Below are positions 1 to 7,819 of a stretch of 64,000 bases of DNA, in pieces. A program made the position numbers and the translations under genes. This DNA is from Nitrospirales bacterium (GTDB lineage Bacteria > Nitrospirota > Nitrospiria > Nitrospirales > UBA8639), in NCBI GenBank assembly GCA_029261355.1, contig JAJDBM010000036.1, positions 62,001 to 126,000 of the forward strand, in the 5' to 3' direction. Below the pieces are notes generated by a model. The model saw nothing but the letters and a program-made list of their open reading frames with translations. It was not told the DNA's origin and made no database searches. Position 1 is the first letter of the stretch. Every line of letters starts with the position of its first letter.

Positions 1-947
1 AGCTCGCGACGGACATTTTAGCGTTTGCACAGATTTCAAGTCGTATCGTCCACGGCGTTCGTCTCAGTGGATATCAACGACAAGCCAATATTGTTCATTG
101 GCTCCAAATTTTTGATAAGGGCTTATGGCGCTCACATGACCCTGAGACTGGAAACCCAGCCATCCCGGGCAATTATTTTACCTGGTGGCGAGGACTTCAG
201 CCGCTCATGAATATTGATGGTGGAGATAAACTCTCCATGACCATGACCATTGCTCCAAACCAGGAAGAAGCCATTCGAGCCGCGATGTACCACACACAGT
301 TAGCCACGCCAAAACTACTGGAGTTTTCCTTATTTAGCCTGCCCCTTGAAGCACAGGCGGTCTACCGAATTTTGCTAATGGTTCCCATGGGAGCACTCTT
401 ATTATTAGTGTTGCGCAACGTGATTGGGGTGAAAACATTTGGAACCTTTATGCCGATTCTGATGGCCTTAGCCTTTCGTGAAACTCAATTAGTTTGGGGA
501 ATCGTTCTCTTTTCATTGGTCGTGACGTTAGGTCTAGGAGTGCGTTTTTATCTAGAACATTTAAAACTGTTGCTCGTACCGCGCTTGGCATCGCTATTGA
601 TTATCGTCATTATTTTAATGGCCATACTCAGCATTCTGAGTCATAAACTTGGGTTAGAACGGGGCCTCTCGGTGGCCTTGTTCCCCATGGTCATTTTAAC
701 GATGACCATCGAGCGCATGTGTATTGTCTGGGAGGAACGTGGAGCCAGCGAATCCATTCAACAAGGACTCGGCAGTCTGGCAGTGGCCTCACTCACCTAT
801 TTAGCCATGTCCATCCCATACATGGAACATATACTTTTCGTCTTCCCTGAATTGCTATTACTTTTCCTGGCGGGCACCTTGCTAATGGGACGCTACTCTG
901 GATTTAGACTACTCGAGCTCCGTCGATTTAAAGCCTTAACACAATAG
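1..947 (+). CDS. 7TM protein with inactive transglutaminase-like domain (5' truncated)
   Basis: The reading frame is open from base 3 to the stop at 947, so this is the C-terminal part of a longer gene; the ATG at 207 is internal. The first 65 or so residues look like the end of a transglutaminase-like periplasmic domain (YFTWWRGLQPLMNIDGGDK). About seven hydrophobic segments follow, from VYRILLMVPMGALLLL to LLLLFLAGTLLMG. This order is that of the family of inactive transglutaminases fused to seven membrane helices (UUP1-like N-terminus, 7TM C-terminus). In many bacteria the gene sits directly before an ATP-grasp ligase, as here (31 bp gap). The family's reaction is unknown; a role in envelope peptide or glutamate-ligation chemistry is inferred from the partner. 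Confidence 0.8.
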   Translation, partial: LATDILAFAQISSRIVHGVRLSGYQRQANIVHWLQIFDKGLWRSHDPETGNPAIPGNYFTWWRGLQPLMNIDGGDKLSMTMTIAPNQEEAIRAAMYHTQLATPKLLEFSLFSLPLEAQAVYRILLMVPMGALLLLVLRNVIGVKTFGTFMPILMALAFRETQLVWGIVLFSLVVTLGLGVRFYLEHLKLLLVPRLASLLIIVIILMAILSILSHKLGLERGLSVALFPMVILTMTIERMCIVWEERGASESIQQGLGSLAVASLTYLAMSIPYMEHILFVFPELLLLFLAGTLLMGRYSGFRLLELRRFKALTQ

Positions 948-978
948 AATCACAGACTAACGTCGCGAGAACATTCTT

Positions 979-1929
979 ATGTTTGCCTTAAATAATGCCT
1001 TAACCAAACGTGGAGTCTTAGGCCTCAATCACCGCAATGCTGGCTATACGTTGTGGCATAATCCTCGCCATCTTTATCCTCTTGTCGATGATAAACTAAC
1101 GACCAAACGATTGGCTGAGAAGGCCGGACTTGCAGTTCCTGAACTCTATGGGGTCATTGAAATCGAACGGCAAGTTCGGGGTCTGGCATCCCTACTGCAA
1201 CCATATGATGATTTTGTCATCAAGCCCGCCGAAGGCAGTGGTGGTGATGGCATAATTGTCGTGACTGGTCGTCGAAATTCACGATTCCGAAAAGCGAGTG
1301 GCCAGTTTATTACGCAAGAAGATATTGACCATCATGCCTCAAATATCCTGAGCGGGCTCTATAGCCTCGGCGGCCATCCCGATAAAGCCTTAATTGAATA
1401 TCGTGTTCAATTTGATCCAATTTTCGAAGCCATCAGTTTTCAAGGCGTTCCCGATGTTCGCATTATCGTCTTTCTCGGGGTTCCAGTCATGGCCATGGTC
1501 CGCCTACCAACTCGGATGTCAGATGGAAAAGCCAATCTCCATCAAGGAGCCATTGGAGCAGGAATCGATCTTTCAACCGGCCGCACGCTAAGCGGTGTCT
1601 GGAAAAATGAAATTGTCACCGAGCATCCTGATACCGAACAACCCATCGTTGGAGTACAAATTCCACATTGGGAAACATTGCTCCATCAATCAGCCCAATG
1701 CTATGAACTCACAGGACTGGGATACCAAGGCGTTGATTTGGTATTGGATAAAACGAAGGGACCGTTAATACTCGAACTAAATGCTCGCCCAGGATTGAAT
1801 ATTCAAATCGCCAATCAAGCGGGGCTCCTACCAAGGCTTCATCTGGTTGAAGAAGAAACGAAAAACCTCATTTCACTAGCTGACCGACTCGCCTTTGCCA
1901 AACACCACTTTGCTGCTGACAACCAATAA
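979..1929 (+). CDS. ATP-grasp protein, alpha-L-glutamate ligase-like
   Basis: A 316-residue ATP-grasp enzyme related to RimK-type glutamate ligases. The lysine/glycine nucleotide loop is visible (FVIKPAEGSGGDGIIVVTGR, about residues 76-95). The metal-binding end of the fold is also visible (LILELNARPGLNIQIANQAG near residues 263-282). Enzymes of this fold use ATP to activate a carboxylate and join it to an amine. The usual partner of this subfamily is the 7TM inactive-transglutaminase protein encoded immediately upstream, so the two probably act together at the inner membrane. The substrate is not known. The start at 979 fits the length of the family. Confidence 0.85.
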   Translation: MFALNNALTKRGVLGLNHRNAGYTLWHNPRHLYPLVDDKLTTKRLAEKAGLAVPELYGVIEIERQVRGLASLLQPYDDFVIKPAEGSGGDGIIVVTGRRNSRFRKASGQFITQEDIDHHASNILSGLYSLGGHPDKALIEYRVQFDPIFEAISFQGVPDVRIIVFLGVPVMAMVRLPTRMSDGKANLHQGAIGAGIDLSTGRTLSGVWKNEIVTEHPDTEQPIVGVQIPHWETLLHQSAQCYELTGLGYQGVDLVLDKTKGPLILELNARPGLNIQIANQAGLLPRLHLVEEETKNLISLADRLAFAKHHFAADNQ

Positions 1930-2678
1930 GACCAATCACGATTTTCATTGTGCCATACCGTGTACCAACCATGTTTATTAAACGTTTGGCACTGGAGCCA
2001 TCAAAGTCTCATATTCTTTGGTGAGATTTTTTGGAGTAGGCAATATACATTTCTGACTGAATAATCCTGGCTTCCGCACAATAATCATCTCCAACATGAA
2101 GTAAGGACCCACAAAATAAACAGCTCCCTTTTATCCCTAGAATTCATCAGGGTCACCATGTGCAGGAATTATGACGGTGAGAGAACAACAAGAGCGGTCA
2201 CTATCCCTTTAGGGTTTCAATTACATGAATTTCTCAATAGTCTTTCGCCTCATTGCTTATGAGAGATATCAAACAGTACAATCCTCCCCCCCCCCCAATG
2301 AAAAATAGAGCTGGGAATATAGTCAGTTAAAACTCATTGTTATTATTACATAATTAGACCGATCTTGAGTAACCCTTGTCCGCTTCCCCTCAAAATGCGA
2401 ACGTCAACTGACAGAACAGTCATAACGGCATTTGACGATACGCTAAATAACCAGGGAATATGTAAACGAATCTGTGAGTTACGCTGGTGGCACGAATGTT
2501 AAAATGGAGATGTAGATAGGAATGACTGAACATGCGTCAACTAAGGAAATCACCTGAAGCAATCAGCATTGAAATCGGTTCAGGCTCTAAACAAGGAGAT
2601 ACAGGCAACACGATCCAGATCAGTTGATCGGACCATTCGAATTAAAAACACGTAGGTAGATGAAGGAGGGAGGAGAGT
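1930..2678. other. Intergenic region with decayed sequence
   Basis: No intact gene is visible in these roughly 750 bases. The region is AT-rich, has an 11-base C run at 2286-2296, and contains a degraded cupin-like fragment on the minus strand (listed separately). It lies beyond the stop of the anti-sigma gene and beyond the stop of the ATP-grasp gene, so it is a convergent junction in which decay would be tolerated. Confidence 0.6.
2070..2200 (-). pseudogene. Remnant of a ChrR-like cupin gene
   Basis: Read on the minus strand, this stretch encodes ...PAHGDPDEF, stop, G, stop, KGAVYFVGP..., which lines up with AAHRHTEPEEFYVLEGSCFCGG of the intact anti-sigma protein at 2679-3305. DNA identity is also visible, for example aaacagctccc in both. 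Two in-frame stops and loss of the metal-binding histidine pattern show that it cannot work. It is most likely a decayed copy, or the 3' end, of a second cupin gene of the same family. The match is by eye and short. Confidence 0.5.
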
Positions 2679-3305
2679 TTAAGAACTGACCGCCTGAAGT
2701 ATTTCATTATTTGGCGAGAAAATAATGAGCATTAAGCAGCCATCTTGAGACGAGGTCTCATAATGAATCGTCCCTGCCTCTGCACGATGATAATCCCCGA
2801 CATGCAGTAACTGCCCACCACAAAAACAGCTCCCCTCTAATACATAAAACTCTTCAGGTTCCGTATGCCGATGAGCCGCATAGTTACTGTGTGGTGCCAT
2901 ACGAGCAAGTGCAGTCATTCTTCCCTGAGCTTTATTGAAGGAAAGTGGTTTCACACGAACACCTGGAGCGACGTCTTGCCAAAGATCGTCTGTTGATCGG
3001 ACAAATGTCAGTCCAGAGTTTTCGGATTGTTCAGCAGAAACGGCTGAGGTAGCGCTTTGTACGTCCTTCTGTTCAGCTGCGATTCGCTTGAGCAACGTGG
3101 CACGAAGAACAGATGGTGGTGCAACTGGCGTCACAGAAGTTCCAAGTAACCCTGCGACCTCTTGAAAATCCTTCACAGCCTGCCGCATGACACTTTCTTC
3201 GGAGAGACTCTTTTCACATTCGTCTTTTTCTTGCCCTTCAAGAGCACCTAAAGCATACAGGGCAGCCTGTTCTAATATTTTATCGCTGGGTTCTTGAGGA
3301 GTCAT
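2679..3305 (-). CDS. Cupin-type anti-sigma factor (ChrR/RskA-like)
   Basis: A 208-residue protein with two parts. The first 75 residues resemble the sigma-binding helical domain of RskA/ChrR proteins (ALYALGALEGQEKDECEKSL). The C-terminal 110 residues form a ChrR-type cupin with metal-ligand-like histidines and a glutamate (YAAHRHTEPEEFYVLEGS; later GDYHRAEAGTIHYE). Such proteins hold an ECF sigma factor inactive until the cupin senses a stress signal; in Rhodobacter ChrR the signal is singlet oxygen. Its start overlaps the stop of the sigma gene by four bases (ATGA type), so the two are translationally coupled. The classical ChrR zinc-finger HxxxCxxC is not evident, making the zinc-less RskA style of N-terminus more likely. 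Confidence 0.85.
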   Translation of the reverse strand: MTPQEPSDKILEQAALYALGALEGQEKDECEKSLSEESVMRQAVKDFQEVAGLLGTSVTPVAPPSVLRATLLKRIAAEQKDVQSATSAVSAEQSENSGLTFVRSTDDLWQDVAPGVRVKPLSFNKAQGRMTALARMAPHSNYAAHRHTEPEEFYVLEGSCFCGGQLLHVGDYHRAEAGTIHYETSSQDGCLMLIIFSPNNEILQAVSS

Positions 3306-3910
3306 AAAACAAGTCCTTCTTCCATCGGACCAAGGAGGTTCCGTAGCTTTATCATACCTAATCGAATCCTGGTCTTCACCGTTCCAAGTGGTTCTCCAAT
3401 CTGAGCCGAGATTTCACTTTGTGTCATCCCGCCAAAATACGCCAACTCGATGACTTGCCGTTGCTCGACAGAAATAGTGGCCAACGCTTGTTGCACCACC
3501 CGACACTGTTGATTGGACACCGTAGATTCTTCAGGGTTTCCATACGTGGCAGCCTGCTCACCAATAACCTCGAGCGACTGACGTCCTTCTCGCTCTTTTT
3601 GTCCCACCCGAAGTCGATCGATTGCCCGGCTTCTCGTTAGTACGGCAAGCCACACAATAGGCTTCCCTCGACTGAGATCAAATTGACTCGCTTGCTTCCA
3701 CACTTGCATATACACATCCAACGTGACTTCCTCTGCCATGCTTGGATCATTGAGCACTCGAAGGGCCAATCCATACACATGAGACGAAGTTTGGTCATAC
3801 AAGAGTCCAAGCGCAGCCTCACTCCCTTGGGCCACCTTTTCTATCAGATCGACTAACTTCTGATCTTGAACGCTGAAATCAGCTTCGACCTGTACGTCTA
3901 GATCGGACAT
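3302..3910 (-). CDS. RNA polymerase ECF sigma factor (SigK-like)
   Basis: A 202-residue sigma-70-family protein. Region 2 is at about residues 30-100 (LLYDQTSSHVYGLALRVLND, then KPIVWLAVLTRSRAIDRLR). Region 4, with its helix-turn-helix, is at about 140-190 (ISVEQRQVIELAYFGGMTQS, EPLGTVKTRIRLGMIKLR). It directs RNA polymerase to a stress regulon and is paired with the cupin anti-sigma factor that overlaps it. The start is preceded by a GGGAAAGAGGG-type ribosome-binding site. ECF factors with a cupin or RskA-like partner usually control their own operon. The target genes cannot be told from the window, though the divergent PEP-CTERM/DUF4331 genes are natural candidates. Confidence 0.92.
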   Translation of the reverse strand: MSDLDVQVEADFSVQDQKLVDLIEKVAQGSEAALGLLYDQTSSHVYGLALRVLNDPSMAEEVTLDVYMQVWKQASQFDLSRGKPIVWLAVLTRSRAIDRLRVGQKEREGRQSLEVIGEQAATYGNPEESTVSNQQCRVVQQALATISVEQRQVIELAYFGGMTQSEISAQIGEPLGTVKTRIRLGMIKLRNLLGPMEEGLVL

Positions 3911-4112
3911 ACCCTCTTTCCCTAGTAGTACGAGATGATCTCCCTCAATAGATTCATTCCTGGGAAATCCAAGCTAAACCTACGCATGAACTTTTAGAGG
4001 GATCAGTTTATCACATCGAAAATAAGACATCCACGATGAAATCAAATTTGACCAGTCTCGTCACTACATCGAAAAACTGTTTAACAAAAGAAATCCAAAT
4101 CAACAGCTGCTC

Positions 4113-4127
4113 TCGTAAAGCTTACGA
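4113..4127. promoter_or_regulatory. Perfect inverted repeat in the sigma/PEP-CTERM divergent region
   Basis: TCGTAA-AGC-TTACGA is a perfect 6+3+6 inverted repeat about 70 bases before the PEP-CTERM start and 200 bases from the sigma-factor start. It could be an operator or part of a promoter. It is short enough to arise by chance, so the call is tentative. Confidence 0.25.
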
Positions 4128-4196
4128 AACGATTCACACAACTCAATGAAAAACTCGAAATTCTTTTCCACGCCTCACCTAAAGGAGAATAGTAGG

Positions 4197-5018
4197 ATGA
4201 ATATTCATACATTGCTGAGACTCACGACGATATTGACTCTCGGTTTGATTGTAAGCGCTCCAGGAACCTCTCGAGCAGATACCATCTACAACGCGATTGC
4301 GATTGTTGATCTGAGGATTACAGGGTTTTCCAATATGCAGACATCAAAACCAGATGATGTAGTCATCACTGGTAGTGGGACAGTGGTTGATAATGATTCG
4401 ATTTTTGATGGTCACGCCTTGGCCGAGCAATTTGCGGAATCAAGAGTCATTGAACACGACACACATGAACGTGGATTCAATGAAGGTCTTTCTCAAGCAG
4501 CTATTGCAACGGGGAACACCACTCTCGGCACGGCAGTGTCTTTTGCTTTCACGCAAGGCATTCTTGCTATCAACAACCTGTCTTTAACTGAGGGGTACAC
4601 AGTCAATTTTTCAGCCGACTACTCATATCTCGTCGACGCGAACGCCATCAATTCAAACTTGGAATTTGCTTCCGCCACAAGCGAAATTTCCCTCGAAAGT
4701 CGCCTCTTGGGATCCCTGCTTGATCTCACCGTGAGTGCAGACTCTGATTTTGCGGGAGGTGTATTTTCAGATAACGCCGTCTTACCATTTTCCATTTTCG
4801 TGGAACCGGGAGAATCTGAAGTTCTTACCCTCTCGGTCCATGCAGCAGGATCCACCATAGCAGTCGCACCAGTCCCCGAACCATCTACTCTAGCCTTATT
4901 TGCAACAGGGATAATTGGCACCTCGATCTTTCAATGGCGAAAAAATACTCGCAAGCAAGATTTGCGACGAAGACGATTTAGTCAAAAAGATAAATCGTCA
5001 TTCACACATCATCACTAA
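4197..5018 (+). CDS. PEP-CTERM sorted exported protein
   Basis: A 273-residue secreted protein. The ATG at 4197 is chosen over an in-frame one at 4146 because AAAGGAG lies ten bases upstream of it and a clean signal peptide follows (LTTILTLGLIVSAPGTSRA). The central part is a beta-rich domain with no recognised family. The C-terminus has the PEP-CTERM tripartite signal: VPEPSTLAL, a hydrophobic helix, then a basic tail (WRKNTRKQD). Such proteins are handled by an exosortase, and no exosortase gene is in this window. The tail after the basic cluster (RRRRFSQKDKSSFTHHH) is longer than usual. It lies 20 bases before the DUF4331 gene and is probably cotranscribed with it. Confidence 0.8.
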   Translation: MNIHTLLRLTTILTLGLIVSAPGTSRADTIYNAIAIVDLRITGFSNMQTSKPDDVVITGSGTVVDNDSIFDGHALAEQFAESRVIEHDTHERGFNEGLSQAAIATGNTTLGTAVSFAFTQGILAINNLSLTEGYTVNFSADYSYLVDANAINSNLEFASATSEISLESRLLGSLLDLTVSADSDFAGGVFSDNAVLPFSIFVEPGESEVLTLSVHAAGSTIAVAPVPEPSTLALFATGIIGTSIFQWRKNTRKQDLRRRRFSQKDKSSFTHHH

Positions 5019-5037
5019 CTTTCTTGGAGGACAGGAC

Positions 5038-6561
5038 ATGAAAAAATCAAATTACCAAAAACTCTTAGCCCTAATGTTGACCACATGCATGACAGCTCCT
5101 GCGTTTGGAGCCAGTCATCGCGAGGCACCACTGATTGCACTTGATCCGGCAGCGGATAACACCGACACGTACGCCTTTCGAAGTTGGGAGCACCCAGACA
5201 AAGTGGTGTTTATTCTGAATACCATTCCTGGGCAAGACCCGGCCGATGGACCTAACTACTTTGCCTTTGACGACAAAGTACTCTATGAAATCCATGTTGA
5301 CAACAATCAAGATGGTAAAGCCGAAGACCTCGTCTATCAGATTCAGTTTAAAACTGAAACTCGTCCTGCATTAGGATCATTAAACTTTCCACTTCCTTTT
5401 GTTGGGAACCCCAATATTGGAGCAGTTCCTCAACTTCAAGGCATCACCGCATTAGATGGTTCAGGATCTGAAGGCCTGACTCGACGCCAGACTTATACAG
5501 TGACTGAAGTTCGAGGAAAGAAACGGAAGAAACTCTTTAAACAACAAAAACTGATTGCAGTCCCCTCCAATGTTGGATCAGCCACAATGCCTGATTACAA
5601 TGCACTCGCCGCACAAGGGATGTACATCGACAGTGGAACTGACATCCGTGTCTTCGCAGGACAACGAGCGGAAACCTTCGCAATTGACCTTGGAGCCGTA
5701 TTCGACACAGTCAATTTGCGACGTCCGGTTCCGGCACTAACGCCAGAAGAGGATACCAATGATGCGGCTAATCCCTTCGGAGTCAACCGCTTTAGTGGGT
5801 CGAACATCAATAGTATCGTTCTTGAGATTCCAATCACTCGTGTAACTGTTGACGGACAATCTGCCGAATCAACCACCAAGGCTCACATTGGCATGTATGC
5901 CTCCACAAGTCGCAAGCAGATTAAAATTTTACGTAGTAAAGGTCGTTCAATCGATGTCGGGAAATTTGTTCAGGTCTCCCGTCTGGCAAATCCGCTCATC
6001 AATGAGCTGATCATCAACACATCTTCCAAGGATAAATGGAATGCGGCCGAACCGGAAGACGAAGCACAATTCCAAGAATTCTTCAAAACACCATCTTTGG
6101 CCACAGCACTTAACCTCATCTTTGGGCTTCCCGTTCCAGCCACACCACGAACCGACCTCATGCAATTGTTCTTGAAGTATCCTGGACAGCCTCTGAATGG
6201 TACCAATTGTGGACACCCCTGTTCCGAGTTGCTTCGTGTCAACCTCAGTGTTGCACCAACATTACCGGACAATCAGAAACGATTAGGTGGACTAGCAGAC
6301 GATCCCGCAGGCTTCCCAAATGGTCGTCGTCCGAATGACGATGTCACTGACATTGCCACACGTGTGTTAGGTGGCCAGGCCTTCATCGAAAATCGTGTCG
6401 GAGACGGTGTGAATTTCTTGGAGAATGCTCCTGGAGCGGGTACAACATTAGTCACCGACAACGGGATTGCCAAAAGCTTTCCGTATCTGCCACCACCATT
6501 CGATGGTCGCAATCGTCAACATATTGATTGCGGTGAACTTGGAGCCAATCCCTGCAACTAA
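5038..6561 (+). CDS. DUF4331 family exported protein
   Basis: A 507-residue protein with a signal peptide (LLALMLTTCMTAPAFG) directly followed by the DUF4331 hallmark ASHREAPLIALDPAADNTD. The ATG at 5038 is preceded by GGAGG at the right distance, so the longer reading from 4915 is not used. DUF4331 proteins are exported, beta-rich and of unknown reaction. They are repeatedly found beside TPR proteins and HupE/UreJ-type membrane proteins, exactly as here. Cysteines near the end (NGTNCGHPCSELL and HIDCGELGANPCN) could form disulfides. A perfect hairpin of REP type lies 16 bases after the stop. Confidence 0.85.
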   Translation: MKKSNYQKLLALMLTTCMTAPAFGASHREAPLIALDPAADNTDTYAFRSWEHPDKVVFILNTIPGQDPADGPNYFAFDDKVLYEIHVDNNQDGKAEDLVYQIQFKTETRPALGSLNFPLPFVGNPNIGAVPQLQGITALDGSGSEGLTRRQTYTVTEVRGKKRKKLFKQQKLIAVPSNVGSATMPDYNALAAQGMYIDSGTDIRVFAGQRAETFAIDLGAVFDTVNLRRPVPALTPEEDTNDAANPFGVNRFSGSNINSIVLEIPITRVTVDGQSAESTTKAHIGMYASTSRKQIKILRSKGRSIDVGKFVQVSRLANPLINELIINTSSKDKWNAAEPEDEAQFQEFFKTPSLATALNLIFGLPVPATPRTDLMQLFLKYPGQPLNGTNCGHPCSELLRVNLSVAPTLPDNQKRLGGLADDPAGFPNGRRPNDDVTDIATRVLGGQAFIENRVGDGVNFLENAPGAGTTLVTDNGIAKSFPYLPPPFDGRNRQHIDCGELGANPCN

Positions 6562-6576
6562 CCTTACAAACAACAC

Positions 6577-6612
6577 GCCCTCTCCCTTTTAGGGAGAGGG
6601 CTAAGGTGAGGG
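6577..6612. repeat. REP-like palindrome / possible terminator
   Basis: GCCCTCTCCCT-TTT-AGGGAGAGGGC is a perfect 11-base-pair inverted repeat, followed by TAAGGTGAGGG, a direct echo of the stem. This arrangement (CCCTCTCCC, GGGAGAGGG, then GGTGAGGG) resembles repetitive extragenic palindromes seen in many bacterial genomes. With no T-run it is a weak terminator at best; it could protect or attenuate the mRNA between the DUF4331 and TPR genes. Only one copy was seen in the window. Confidence 0.6.
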
Positions 6613-6643
6613 TAACGGACATATAGAGGAAATAGCCTACACA

Positions 6644-7819
6644 ATGAAAACACTAAGAGTTATTCTCATGATCCTGCTTCTAGCTTCGTTCCTCCCTTAT
6701 CACCTCCTGCATGCAGAACCATATATTCCTCAGGACGACGCGATTATCCTAGAAAAACTTCCTGTATCTCGTGATCCTCAAATTAAGAAGCTTCGCGAAC
6801 TTCGAATACAATTAACTGAAACACCCAATATACTCTCACTCGCCGTTCGTCTTGCCCGAGCCTACCTTCAATTAGGACATACCAGAGCCGATCCTCGTTA
6901 TGACGGTTATGCCCAAGCCGCACTTCAACCCTGGTGGAATATAGAGAACCCACCCATTGAAGTACTCCTCATACGTGCAACGCTTGAGCAACGCGGACAT
7001 AACTTTAACCAGGCACTCAAAGATCTTGCTTCTGTCCTTAAGATACAACCTCATCATGCTCAAGCATGGCTCACTCAAGCCGTCATTCATCAAGTTCAGG
7101 GGAACTATCAAGATTCACGACGTAGCTGCCTCCCACTACTACCTCTTACCAATACGTTAGTGTCAACAACATGTATCGCCAATGTTGCCAGTTTGAACGG
7201 ACAAGCAGAAGAAAGCTATCAGAGCTTACAAGACGCAGTCTCAAAGGACATTTCCTCTCCACCGCAGGAAAAGCTCTGGGCTGTAACTCTACTCGCTGAA
7301 ATGGCGGCACGACTCGGTAACGATGCAGAAGCGGAACATTATTTTCAAAATGCGCTCGGCATCAATGAAAAAGATACGTACCTGTTAGGGGCATATAGCG
7401 ACTTCTTATTAGATCAAGGTCGTCCTTCAGTAGTTCAATCCTTACTGAATGGAACTCTCAAACCTGATGGATTACTTTTGCGTCTCACCCTTGCTGAGAA
7501 ACAACTCAAAACGGCAACGTTCGAAAAACATGTCACCACATTAAAGGATCGCTTTGCTGAAAATCGGTTACGAGGGGAGGCTCGACATCTTCGAGAGGAA
7601 GCTCGCTTTGCACTGTATCTTTTACATCAGCCCAAGCATGCCTTAGAGATCGCCCAGGAAAACTGGAAAATTCAGAGAGAGCATTGGGATGCTCGCATAC
7701 TGTTGGAAGCAGCCATTCAGAATGGAGATCAGGCTGCCGCGCAACCGGTTATCAATTCACTGATCTACAATGATACTGAAGATAGCTTATTGAAGAAACT
7801 TGCTGGGCAGCTATCATGA
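6644..7819 (+). CDS. TPR-repeat exported protein
   Basis: A 391-residue protein with an N-terminal signal peptide (VILMILLLASFLPYHLLHAE) and tetratricopeptide-like helix pairs along its length (for example ALKDLASVLKIQPHHAQAWL and AEHYFQNALGINEKDTYLLG). It should be periplasmic and act as a protein-binding scaffold. Its stop overlaps the start of the HupE/UreJ-type gene by four bases, and it follows a DUF4331 gene, a neighbourhood that recurs in other genomes. The exact role is unknown. Confidence 0.8.
   Translation: MKTLRVILMILLLASFLPYHLLHAEPYIPQDDAIILEKLPVSRDPQIKKLRELRIQLTETPNILSLAVRLARAYLQLGHTRADPRYDGYAQAALQPWWNIENPPIEVLLIRATLEQRGHNFNQALKDLASVLKIQPHHAQAWLTQAVIHQVQGNYQDSRRSCLPLLPLTNTLVSTTCIANVASLNGQAEESYQSLQDAVSKDISSPPQEKLWAVTLLAEMAARLGNDAEAEHYFQNALGINEKDTYLLGAYSDFLLDQGRPSVVQSLLNGTLKPDGLLLRLTLAEKQLKTATFEKHVTTLKDRFAENRLRGEARHLREEARFALYLLHQPKHALEIAQENWKIQREHWDARILLEAAIQNGDQAAAQPVINSLIYNDTEDSLLKKLAGQLS

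Noticed and set aside
207-947. A complete gene starting at the ATG 207
   Set aside because: The same frame is open and family-like back to base 3, so the ATG is internal to a gene cut by the window edge.
2286-2296. Run of 11 C as a phase-variation tract
   Set aside because: It lies outside any gene and is not at a promoter; probably incidental.
4146-4196. Longer start of the PEP-CTERM gene
   Set aside because: No ribosome-binding site; the ATG at 4197 has AAAGGAG and starts a signal peptide.
4915-5037. Longer start of the DUF4331 gene inside the PEP-CTERM gene
   Set aside because: It would overlap another gene by 104 bases and hide the signal peptide that begins at 5038 after a GGAGG.
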